The notes below the pieces were generated by a model that was given only the letters and a program-made list of their open reading frames with translations, did no database searches and had not been told where the DNA came from. A stretch of 64,000 nucleotides of DNA from Zoogloeaceae bacterium (lineage in GTDB: Bacteria > Pseudomonadota > Gammaproteobacteria > Burkholderiales > Rhodocyclaceae). This document shows, piece after piece, positions 8,551-17,784 of the stretch. Every line of letters starts with the position of its first letter. Position 1 is the first letter of the stretch. A program made the position numbers and the translations under genes. The DNA lies in the NCBI GenBank assembly GCA_031277315.1, contig JAITMP010000045.1, positions 1 to 64,000 of the forward strand. The letters run 5' to 3'.

Positions 8551-9832
8551 TTTATGCACAAAACGATTCCGCATATTGACGATCGCCGCTCTTGCCGCTT
8601 TCTCCCTGCCGGCTTCCGCGCAGGATTTCCTGCCGCCGTCCGAGCGCGTGCGCGCCGCCATCGAGGCGTATGCCGAAGTGCGCGCCGCCGAGGCCGGGCT
8701 GACGCAGGCGCGCGAGAGCGCCCGCGCGCTCAACGCCGGCCCGCACGAGACGGAAATCAGCGTCGCGCCCTCGCGCCGCCGCGTCGATGACGCCGACACT
8801 GCCAGCGGACGCGCCCGCTATACCGAATGGGAAGTGCAGCTCTCGCGCACCCTGCGCCTGCCCGGCAAGGCGGCGCTCGACAAGGAGAGCGGCGATCACG
8901 CCGTCGCCGCCGCCGCGCTGCGTCAGGGCGACGCCCGCCATCAGGCGGCGCGCAATCTGCTCGCCGCCTGGATGGGCTGGCTGCGCGCCGAGGCCGTCGC
9001 CGCCGCCACCCGCACGCGGCTTGATTCTCTTCAGCAAGAGCGCGCCAGTCTTGCGCGGCGGCTGGAACTGGGCGACGCGGCGCAGCGCGAACTGGATCAA
9101 CTCGACGCCACGCTGGCCAGCGCGCAGGCCGACCGGCAGCAGGCGCAAGCCGACGCGCAGGCGCAGCGGCTTTTGCTCGACAGCGACTTTCCGCAAACGC
9201 CGGCGCCGGCGCACGCGCCCGTCCTGCCCGAACCCGCGCCGCTGACCGGCGCGGCGGAAGACTGGGTGGCGCGCATCGTTGCCGAGAGTCATGAACTTGG
9301 CATTCTGGAGGAGACGACCGCGCAGTACGCCGCGCTGGCGCGCCGCGCCGAAGCCGAGCGCACGCCCGATCCCACTGTCGGTTTGCGCACTTTCAGGGAG
9401 CGCGGCGGCATGGAGCGCGGCGTCGGCCTGGTGTTGAGCATTCCCCTGGGCGGTGAGCGGCGCGATGCCGAAGCGCGCAGCCAGTTGGCCGCCGCCGATG
9501 CCGTCCGCCGTCAGACTGAAGCCATGCGCCGCGATGTCACGCGCGAAGCGCGGCTGGCCGTCACGCGGGCGCAACTCGCCTTGTCGCTGTGGCAGGCGGC
9601 GCGTGACGCCCGCGCCGCCCACGCCGCCAGCCTGACCCGTCAGCGACGCGCTTACACGCTGGGCGAAATCGGCCTCGCCGAACGGCTGCAAGCCGAGCGC
9701 CTCGATGCTGACGCCGCGCTGACCGAACTGCGCGCCCGCGCCGATGCCCACGAAGCCCTCCTGCGCGTGCAGGTCGACGGGCATGCGCTGTGGGATTGGG
9801 AGGAAACGGCGGCGCGGCAGGGAGCGGATTAA
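8546..9832 (+). CDS. TolC-family outer-membrane factor of the metal efflux operon (CzcC-like)
   Basis: A 428-residue outer-membrane efflux protein from ATG 8546. The signal peptide (RILTIAALAAFSLPASAQ) directly follows, and the rest is two Ala/Arg/Leu-rich helical repeats typical of TolC/CzcC proteins. AGGA (8537-8540) gives a ribosome site 5 bases upstream. The frame is open back to ATG 8348, which overlaps the DUF3240 stop as ATGA. That would add 66 residues, mostly encoded by the inserted repeat element and placed ahead of the signal peptide, so I prefer the later start. It completes a tripartite pump with the adaptor and CzcA-like gene. The 3' end overlaps the convergent gene at 9829 by 4 bases. 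Confidence 0.85.
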   Translation: MGLCTKRFRILTIAALAAFSLPASAQDFLPPSERVRAAIEAYAEVRAAEAGLTQARESARALNAGPHETEISVAPSRRRVDDADTASGRARYTEWEVQLSRTLRLPGKAALDKESGDHAVAAAALRQGDARHQAARNLLAAWMGWLRAEAVAAATRTRLDSLQQERASLARRLELGDAAQRELDQLDATLASAQADRQQAQADAQAQRLLLDSDFPQTPAPAHAPVLPEPAPLTGAAEDWVARIVAESHELGILEETTAQYAALARRAEAERTPDPTVGLRTFRERGGMERGVGLVLSIPLGGERRDAEARSQLAAADAVRRQTEAMRRDVTREARLAVTRAQLALSLWQAARDARAAHAASLTRQRRAYTLGEIGLAERLQAERLDADAALTELRARADAHEALLRVQVDGHALWDWEETAARQGAD

Positions 9833-10785
9833 GCCAGCGCCGGACTGGCCGGCAGGGCGCAGGCGGCGCGGTATTCGGCGGCGAGGCGGGCGGCGAGTTC
9901 GGCGACTGTCGGGATATCGTGAATGGTGGCGATGCCGTGACCGGCGCTCCAGGTGTCGCGCCAGGCTTTGGCTTCGGCGCCGAAGCCCGCGCTGGCGCTG
10001 GCATCGGCGAGCATCTCTTTGCGGTAGCCGGCTTTTTCCAGACTCGGCCAGAGAAAATTGGCGTGGGTGCCGGTGACGGCCGGCGTGTAGACGAGATCTT
10101 TCACGGCGCAGTCGAGCAGCATTTGCTTGTAGGCGTCTGTCGCCGCCGATTCCTGCGTGGCGATGAAGCGCGTGCCCATGTAGGCGAGATCGGCGCCCAT
10201 CACTTCCGCCGCGCGCGCCGAAGCGCCGTCGCCGATGGCGCCGCCCAGCACCAGCGCGCCGGACCAGAATTCGCGGATCTCGCGCACCAGCGAAAAGGCG
10301 CTCTGTGTGCCGGCGTGACCGCCCGCGCCGGCAGCGACGCAGACGATGCCGTCGACGCCGGCTTCGATGGCCTTCTTCGCGTGATAGGCATGAATGACAT
10401 CGCTGAACACGACGCCGCCGTAGCCGTGCACCGCTTTCACCACTTCGCCGGGATGGCCGAGACTGGCGATGACGAACGGCACCTTGTGCGCGACCACCCG
10501 CGCGAAATCGTCCTCCCGGCGCCGGTTGCCGTGGTGCAGGATCAGGTTCACGCCGTAGGGCGCGATGGGCGCGCGCGGGTTGGCCGCTTTTGCCGCTTCC
10601 AGTTCGGCGCCGATCTGCGTCAGCCATGCGTCGAGCGCCTCGGGCGGACGGGCGTTGAGCGTCGGAAAAGTGCCGACGATGCCGGCTTTGCAGGCTTCGA
10701 TGACGAGGCGCGGGCCGGAGACGAGAAACATCGGCGCGGCGATGATGGGGGCCGTCAGGCGGCCTTGGAAGAGCGTCGGGATCAT
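9829..10785 (-). CDS. Nitronate monooxygenase family protein (2-nitropropane dioxygenase-like)
   Basis: A 318-residue FMN-binding TIM-barrel protein. Typical elements are the N-terminal PTLFQGRLTAPIIAAPM, the Gly-rich phosphate-binding GIVCVAAGAGGHAGT with the catalytic-type His of the family, and the second glycine motif VLGGAIGDGASARAAEVMGADLAYMGTRF. The family oxidises alkyl nitronates or reduces quinones or enoyl substrates; the substrate here is not known. ATG 10785 lies 2 bases after the stop of a 44-residue membrane protein, so it is the last gene of an MFS-microprotein-monooxygenase operon. Confidence 0.88.
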   Translation of the reverse strand: MIPTLFQGRLTAPIIAAPMFLVSGPRLVIEACKAGIVGTFPTLNARPPEALDAWLTQIGAELEAAKAANPRAPIAPYGVNLILHHGNRRREDDFARVVAHKVPFVIASLGHPGEVVKAVHGYGGVVFSDVIHAYHAKKAIEAGVDGIVCVAAGAGGHAGTQSAFSLVREIREFWSGALVLGGAIGDGASARAAEVMGADLAYMGTRFIATQESAATDAYKQMLLDCAVKDLVYTPAVTGTHANFLWPSLEKAGYRKEMLADASASAGFGAEAKAWRDTWSAGHGIATIHDIPTVAELAARLAAEYRAACALPASPALA

Positions 10786-10787
10786 GG

Positions 10788-10922
10788 TTAGTCGCAGAAG
10801 AAACGCTGGTTGACGTAGTCGATGACGGCCTCCGGCGCGAGATAGGCGAGGAAGCCCCAGACCGCCGCGAGCACGACGAGCGCGGCGGCGAGAACGGTCA
10901 GGATCAGGCGGCCGGCTTTCAT
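10788..10922 (-). CDS. 44-residue single-pass membrane microprotein
   Basis: An open frame starts MKAGRLILTVLAAALVVLAA and ends in QRFFCD. It has a basic N-terminus, one hydrophobic helix (about residues 5-28) and a short polar tail with a near-terminal Cys. Its ATG overlaps the stop of the upstream MFS gene as ATGA (10919-10922), and its stop is 2 bases before the start of the monooxygenase gene, so it sits exactly between two real genes in one transcription unit. This geometry is the main evidence that it is translated. No family was recognised. A role as a transporter accessory peptide is inference. Confidence 0.7.
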   Translation of the reverse strand: MKAGRLILTVLAAALVVLAAVWGFLAYLAPEAVIDYVNQRFFCD

Positions 10923-12139
10923 CGGGCGGGTTGCAGCGAAAGACGCGCCAGCGGGCGCTCATCGACCGGCAGGCTGACCAGCATGGCGAAGACGCCGAGC
11001 GCGATCGAGATCATCCAGACGATGTCGTAGGAGCCGGTGCGGTCGAAGACGATGCCGCCCAGCCAGACGCCGAGAAAGCTGCCCACCTGATGGCTGAAAA
11101 AGACGAAGCCGGAAATCATGGCGAGATAACGCACGCCGAAGATTTGCGCCACCAGTCCATTGGTGAGCGGCACCGTGCCAAGCCAGAGCGCGCCCATCGC
11201 GGCGGCGAACACCGCCACTGAAAGCGTCGACAGCGGCGCCAGCAGAAACAGCACGATGCAGACGCTGCGCGAGCAATAGATCGTGGCGAGCAGTTTCTTC
11301 TTGCTCCAGCGTCCGCCGGCAAGGCCGAAGCCGTAGGTGCCGAAAATGTTGAACAGCCCGATCAGCGCCAGCGCCAGCATGCCGGTATTGGCGTTGAGGC
11401 CCTTGTCGATGAGGTAGGACGGCAGATGGGCGCCGATGAACACGACATGGAAGCCGCAGACGAAATACGCCAGCGTGATGAGCCAGAAGGCGCGCTGGCT
11501 GAAGGCTTCGCGCAGCGCCTCGCCGGCGGATTGCGCGACGGCCTGCGCGTTGCCCGGATGCGCCTTGCGCTCCGCCGCGCCCAATGATATCGGCATGATA
11601 AGGGCGGCGGCTAGCGCCAGCCCCATCAGGGCGGTGAACCAGCCCATGTTGCTGATCAGGTATTGCCCGGTCGGCACCAGCAGGAATTGGCCGAAAGAGC
11701 CGGCGGCGCCGACGATGGCCAGCGCGGCGGCGCGCTTCTCCGGCGCCACGGCGCGGCCGATGGCGCTGAAGATCACCGTGAAGGCGGTGGCGGACAGGCC
11801 AAGGCCGACTAGCACGCCGGCGGAGAGCGTGAGCATGAAGGGCGTCGTCGCGTGCGCCATCAGCCAGATTCCGGCGGCATACAGAATGCCGCCGCTGAAC
11901 ACCACCTTGCCGGCGCCGAAGCGGTCGGCCAGCCAGCCGGTGATCGGCCCGCTGGCGCCCCAGGTCAGGTTCTGGATGGCGATGGCGAAGGAGAACGCCT
12001 CGCGGCTCCACGACAAATCCTGCGTCATCGGTTGCAGGAACAGGCCGAAACTGTGGCGGATGCCGAGGGAAAGCGAGACGATGATGCCGCAGCACAGCAG
12101 CATCAGGGTGGCGGCGCGCGGCGTGGCGGTGTCATTCAT
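10919..12139 (-). CDS. MFS transporter, oxalate/formate antiporter-like family
   Basis: A 406-residue major-facilitator protein with about 12 hydrophobic helices. The N-terminal part (GIRHSFGLFLQPMTQDLSWSRE and GWLADRFGAGKV) and the loop motif after helix 2 match the OxlT-like/monocarboxylate branch, which carries small organic acids. ATG 12139 is chosen; a TTG four codons upstream is possible. It begins an operon with the 44-residue membrane protein and the nitronate monooxygenase, suggesting uptake and oxidation of a small organic compound. The substrate is not known. Confidence 0.88.
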   Translation of the reverse strand: MNDTATPRAATLMLLCCGIIVSLSLGIRHSFGLFLQPMTQDLSWSREAFSFAIAIQNLTWGASGPITGWLADRFGAGKVVFSGGILYAAGIWLMAHATTPFMLTLSAGVLVGLGLSATAFTVIFSAIGRAVAPEKRAAALAIVGAAGSFGQFLLVPTGQYLISNMGWFTALMGLALAAALIMPISLGAAERKAHPGNAQAVAQSAGEALREAFSQRAFWLITLAYFVCGFHVVFIGAHLPSYLIDKGLNANTGMLALALIGLFNIFGTYGFGLAGGRWSKKKLLATIYCSRSVCIVLFLLAPLSTLSVAVFAAAMGALWLGTVPLTNGLVAQIFGVRYLAMISGFVFFSHQVGSFLGVWLGGIVFDRTGSYDIVWMISIALGVFAMLVSLPVDERPLARLSLQPAR

Positions 12140-12208
12140 GGGCGAGTACAATCGTGCAATCCTGGATACAGACTATAGCACTCGATGCCCTGCGCATGAG
12201 CTCGAAGC

Positions 12209-13672
12209 ATGAATCCGAATGACCTGCGGCTTCTGAAAAATCTCGCTTACATCGATGGCGCCTGGTGCGGCGCCGACGACGGCGCCACGTTTTCCGTCGA
12301 TGACCCTGCCAGCGGCGCGGTCATCGCCGCCGTGCCCGACATGGGCGCGGCCGAGACGCGCCGCGCCATCATGGCGGCCAATCGCGCCTGGCCCGGCTGG
12401 CGCAAGCGCACGGCCAAGGAGCGCGCGGCGGTGCTGCGCGCATGGTTTGAACTGATGCTGGCGCATACCGACGACTTGGCGCTGCTGATTACCCGCGAGC
12501 AAGGCAAGCCGCTCGCCGAAGCCGGCGGCGAAGTGCTCTACGCCGCCAGCTTCGTCGAATGGTTTGCCGAGGAAGCCAAGCGCATCTACGGCGACACCAT
12601 TCCCGCCACGCAGAAAGACAAGCGGCTGGTCGTCGCCAAACAGCCGGTCGGCGTCTGCGCCGCCATCACGCCGTGGAATTTTCCTGCCGCCATGATTACG
12701 CGGAAAGTCGCCCCGGCGCTGGCCGCCGGCTGCACGGTGGTGGTGAAGCCGGCCGAGCAAGCGCCGCTCACCGCGCTGGCGCTGGCTGAACTGGCCCATT
12801 GCGCCGGCTTTCCGCCCGGCGTTTTCAACGTCGTCACCGGCAGCGCGGCATCAGCGCCGGCGATCGGCGGCGAATTGACCGCCAACCCGATCGTGCGCAA
12901 GCTGTCGTTCACCGGCTCGACCGAAGTCGGGCGGCTGCTCATGGCGCAGTGCGCGCCGACCGTGAAGAAAATTTCGCTCGAACTCGGCGGCAACGCGCCG
13001 TTGATCGTTTTCGACGACGCCGATCTCGACGCCGCGGTGGAAGGCGCGCTGGCCTCGAAATACCGCAACGCCGGCCAGACCTGCGTCTGCGCCAACCGGC
13101 TGCTGGTGCAGGACGGCATCTACGACGACTTCGCCGCCAGACTCGTGGCGCGGGTGAAGGAACTGCGCGTCGGCAGCGGCCTCGGCGAAGGCGTCGCGCA
13201 AGGCCCGCTCATCGACGCGCAAGCGCTGGAAAAAGTCGAAGCGCATATCGCCGACGCGCTCGCGAAAGGCGCCAAAATACTCGTCGGCGGCCAGCGCCAT
13301 GCGCTCGGCGGCACTTTTTTCGAGCCGACGGTGATCGGCGACGCCACGCGGGAGATGCGCTGCGCCCGCGAAGAAACCTTCGGCCCGGTGGCGCCGCTGT
13401 TCCGCTTCCGCAGCGAAGCCGAAGCGGTCGCCATGGCCAACGACACCGAGTTCGGGCTGGCGGCCTATTTTTTCAGCCGCGACATCGGACGCTGCTTCCG
13501 CGTCGCCGAGGCGCTCGAATACGGCATGGTCGGCGTCAACACCGGCATCATGTCGAACGAAGTCGCCCCCTTCGGCGGCCTCAAACAATCCGGCATCGGC
13601 CGCGAAGGCTCGAAGTACGGCATCGACGAATACCTCGAAATCAAATATCTCTGCTTCGGCGACATCGGATAA
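12209..13672 (+). CDS. gabD: NAD(P)-dependent succinate-semialdehyde dehydrogenase
   Basis: A 487-residue aldehyde dehydrogenase close in length and motifs to GabD. It has the cofactor region ITPWNFPAAMITRKVAPALAAG, the general base E258 in LELGGNAPL and the catalytic C292 in NAGQTCVCANRL. It also shows the class signature ETFGPVAPLF and the end motif GREGSKYGIDEYLEIKY. It would oxidise succinate semialdehyde to succinate (4-aminobutyrate shunt or related catabolism). It is divergent from the MFS gene, with 69 bases between starts. A closely related semialdehyde (glutarate semialdehyde) is a possible alternative substrate. Confidence 0.92.
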   Translation: MNPNDLRLLKNLAYIDGAWCGADDGATFSVDDPASGAVIAAVPDMGAAETRRAIMAANRAWPGWRKRTAKERAAVLRAWFELMLAHTDDLALLITREQGKPLAEAGGEVLYAASFVEWFAEEAKRIYGDTIPATQKDKRLVVAKQPVGVCAAITPWNFPAAMITRKVAPALAAGCTVVVKPAEQAPLTALALAELAHCAGFPPGVFNVVTGSAASAPAIGGELTANPIVRKLSFTGSTEVGRLLMAQCAPTVKKISLELGGNAPLIVFDDADLDAAVEGALASKYRNAGQTCVCANRLLVQDGIYDDFAARLVARVKELRVGSGLGEGVAQGPLIDAQALEKVEAHIADALAKGAKILVGGQRHALGGTFFEPTVIGDATREMRCAREETFGPVAPLFRFRSEAEAVAMANDTEFGLAAYFFSRDIGRCFRVAEALEYGMVGVNTGIMSNEVAPFGGLKQSGIGREGSKYGIDEYLEIKYLCFGDIG

Positions 13673-13674
13673 GA

Positions 13675-13699
13675 GCCTGCTCATGGTCTATGAGCAGGC
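13675..13699. terminator. Perfect hairpin between convergent gabD and thiC
   Basis: GCCTGCTCAT (13675-13684) pairs perfectly with ATGAGCAGGC (13690-13699) around a 5-base loop, in the 57-base gap between two convergent genes. There is no T-run, so it may act as a bidirectional transcript end or 3' protective hairpin rather than a classic intrinsic terminator. Confidence 0.55.
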
Positions 13700-13729
13700 G
13701 CTAAACGCGCCGCTGCAGCGGATGATGGC

Positions 13730-15812
<2,083 letters not shown>

Positions 15813-15860
15813 CGGAAACTAGCCTAAAGCCGGAGGGAAGGCAAGCGCGCGCCGTCAGGA

Positions 15861-15899
15861 TTGACAATCGCTTACCCATGAAATAAATTACCAGACGGT
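15861..15899 (+). promoter_or_regulatory. Sigma-70-type promoter and candidate TetR operator
   Basis: TTGACA (15861-15866) and TAAATT (15884-15889) are 17 bp apart, matching 6/6 and 4/6 of the sigma-70 consensus. Directly after the -10 element is ACCAGACGGT (15890-15899), an ACC-N4-GGT dyad of the kind often bound by TetR regulators of RND pumps. It would cover the expected transcription start, so autorepression of the TetR-adaptor-pump operon is plausible; the operator is inference. Confidence 0.6.
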
Positions 15900-15910
15900 C
15901 ATTAGCTGAT

Positions 15911-16633
15911 ATGAATGAGATGAACGCCCCTGCCAGAACCTCCGCCAAGGCGGCCCTTAAATCCTCCGTCCGGTCCGCCCCCAAGCGCGCTGCCCAGCCC
16001 CCCGCCCAGGTATTGCGCTGGCGCCGGCGCAAGGAGGCGCGCGCGCCGGAACTGCTCGCCGCCGCCCTCGCGCTGTTCGTCGAGAAGGGCTACGCGGCGA
16101 CGCGGCTGGAGGAAATCGCCGACCGCGCCGGTGTCTCCAAGGGCACGCTGTATCTTTATTTCGAGAGCAAGGAAGAACTGTTCAAGGCCGTCGTCCGCGA
16201 GGGAATGGCGCCGCTCTTGGCGGAAGGGGAGGAATGGGTCGCCAGCACGCCCGGCCCGGCCGGCGATCTGCTCCGCGCCGTCGTCCTGCGCTGGTGGGAG
16301 GCGGTCGGCGACGGCCCGCTCGGCGGCATTCTCAAACTGGTTTTCGCCGAGGCGCGCAACTTCCCCGAAATCGCCCGCTTTTACACCGAGGAGGTGATCG
16401 GGCGCGGCTGGCGTCTGCTGTCCACAATCCTGCGGCGCGGCGTCGATTCGGGCGAATTCCGGCCCTTCAATCCCGACGCGCTGGCGCACATCGTCTTCTC
16501 GCCGCTGGTGCTGCGGACGATCTGGATGCATTCGATCGGCTGCTGCGGCGTCGCCCACATTCCGGCCGACGGCTATCTCAGGGAATATCTGGAATTAACC
16601 CTGCGCGGCCTGCGCAGCGAGGAGCGTGCATGA
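15911..16633 (+). CDS. TetR/AcrR-family transcriptional regulator
   Basis: A 240-residue regulator. After a basic, low-complexity N-terminus of about 35 residues comes a TetR helix-turn-helix domain (LLAAALALFVEKGYAATRLEEIADRAGVSKGTLYLYF in two adjoining parts, about 48-85). A helical ligand-binding domain follows. Its stop overlaps the start of an RND adaptor gene (ATGA), so it is the first gene of the operon it probably represses. The inducer is unknown. Starts at 15911 or 15920 are both possible. Confidence 0.9.
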   Translation: MNEMNAPARTSAKAALKSSVRSAPKRAAQPPAQVLRWRRRKEARAPELLAAALALFVEKGYAATRLEEIADRAGVSKGTLYLYFESKEELFKAVVREGMAPLLAEGEEWVASTPGPAGDLLRAVVLRWWEAVGDGPLGGILKLVFAEARNFPEIARFYTEEVIGRGWRLLSTILRRGVDSGEFRPFNPDALAHIVFSPLVLRTIWMHSIGCCGVAHIPADGYLREYLELTLRGLRSEERA

Positions 16634-17664
16634 AAGCGGCACGCCATCTGACGGCCTGTCTGGCGCTGCTGCTGCTGGCCGGCTGCACGCAGCGGGAAGC
16701 GCCGAGTCCTCCCCCGCGCACGGTGCGGGTGCTGAAAGTGGGCGCCGCCGCCCTGCCGGGGAATCTGACTTTCCCCGGCGAGGTGTACGCCCGCTATGAA
16801 AGCCGGCTGGCTTTCCGTCTCGGCGGCAAGCTGATCCAGCGGCGCGTCGACGTCGGCGCCAGAATCAAGCGGGGCCAGGTGCTGGCGCGTCTTGACGCGC
16901 AGGACGCCGCGCTCAACGCGGCGCAGGCGGAAGCGGCGCGCGCGCTCGCCGAGGCCGAGGCGAAACGCTACCGCGAGTTGTATGCCAAGAAATTCGTCAG
17001 CCAGGCCGTGCTCGACGCCAAGGAGACGGCGCTGAAGACGGCGGAGACGCAAGCCGGCATGGCGCGCAATCAAGCCGGCTATACGACGCTGGCGGCGGAC
17101 CGCGACGGCGTCGTCACCGCGATTGAAGTCGAGGCCGGTCAGGTGGTGGCGGCCGGCCAGACCGTGCTGCGCGTGGCCGAGGGCGGCGAGATCGAGATTC
17201 TGATCGCCGTGCCGGAAGCCGATGTCGAGAAGGTGCGCCGCGCCGAGAGTTTCAACATCGTCCTCAACAGCCTGCCCGGCCGCGTCTGGACGGGCCGCCT
17301 GCGCGAACTCTCGCCCGCCGCCGATCCGGCGACGCGCACTTTCGCGGCGCGCATCAGCGTGCCGGAGGCGGACGAATCCATGCGGCTCGGCATGAGCGCC
17401 CGCGTCGAGGTCAAGGTCGGCGGCGGCGAGACGGTGTTGCGCCTGCCGCTGTCGGCTTTCTTCACGCGCGACGAGCGCACCAACGTCTGGGTGGTCGATC
17501 CGGCGACGCAGACGGTGACGTTGACGCCGGTGGAAACCGACGGCGTCGTTGATAACGAGATGCGCGTCAAGAGCGGCTTGCAGCCCGGTCAACTGGTTGT
17601 CACCGCCGGCGCCAGCCTGCTCGATCCGGGACAGAAAGTGCGCTTGCCGGAGAGCGGGCAATGA
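16630..17664 (+). CDS. RND efflux periplasmic adaptor lipoprotein
   Basis: A 344-residue adaptor with a lipoprotein signal (LALLLLAGC, lipidated Cys near residue 20). It has the lipoyl half RLAFRLGGKLIQRRVDVGARIKRGQ, a short alpha-hairpin (about 90-140), then LAADRDGVVTAIEVEAGQVV and a beta-barrel and membrane-proximal part. It overlaps the TetR gene by 4 bases and precedes a HAE-type pump. It is an AcrA/MexA-like partner; no dedicated outer-membrane factor follows in the operon, so the TolC at 21637 may serve. Substrates are likely organic compounds. Confidence 0.9.
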   Translation: MKAARHLTACLALLLLAGCTQREAPSPPPRTVRVLKVGAAALPGNLTFPGEVYARYESRLAFRLGGKLIQRRVDVGARIKRGQVLARLDAQDAALNAAQAEAARALAEAEAKRYRELYAKKFVSQAVLDAKETALKTAETQAGMARNQAGYTTLAADRDGVVTAIEVEAGQVVAAGQTVLRVAEGGEIEILIAVPEADVEKVRRAESFNIVLNSLPGRVWTGRLRELSPAADPATRTFAARISVPEADESMRLGMSARVEVKVGGGETVLRLPLSAFFTRDERTNVWVVDPATQTVTLTPVETDGVVDNEMRVKSGLQPGQLVVTAGASLLDPGQKVRLPESGQ

Positions 17665-17678
17665 GGCGCCCGCTCCGG

Positions 17679-17701
17679 CCCTCCCCGCTTGCGGGGGAGG
17701 G
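17679..17701. repeat. Palindromic repeat within the second RND operon
   Basis: CCCTCCCCGC and GCGGGGGAGGG form a near-perfect palindrome 15 bases after the adaptor stop. It resembles the internal palindromes of the element at 8436-8550. It is followed by about 80 bases of simple GTGGC/CCGCTG-rich sequence before the pump start. Confidence 0.75.
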
Positions 17702-17784
17702 CGTTCATGCGGTCGCCGCTGGCATCGCTGTGGCCGCTGCCGCCGCTGTCGCCACTGTGGTTACTGTGGCGAGGGGCGTTGACG

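Noticed and set aside
8552-10627. Minus-strand open frame of 691 codons
   Set aside because: It overlaps the outer-membrane factor and the monooxygenase gene in wrong frames; no domain is visible.
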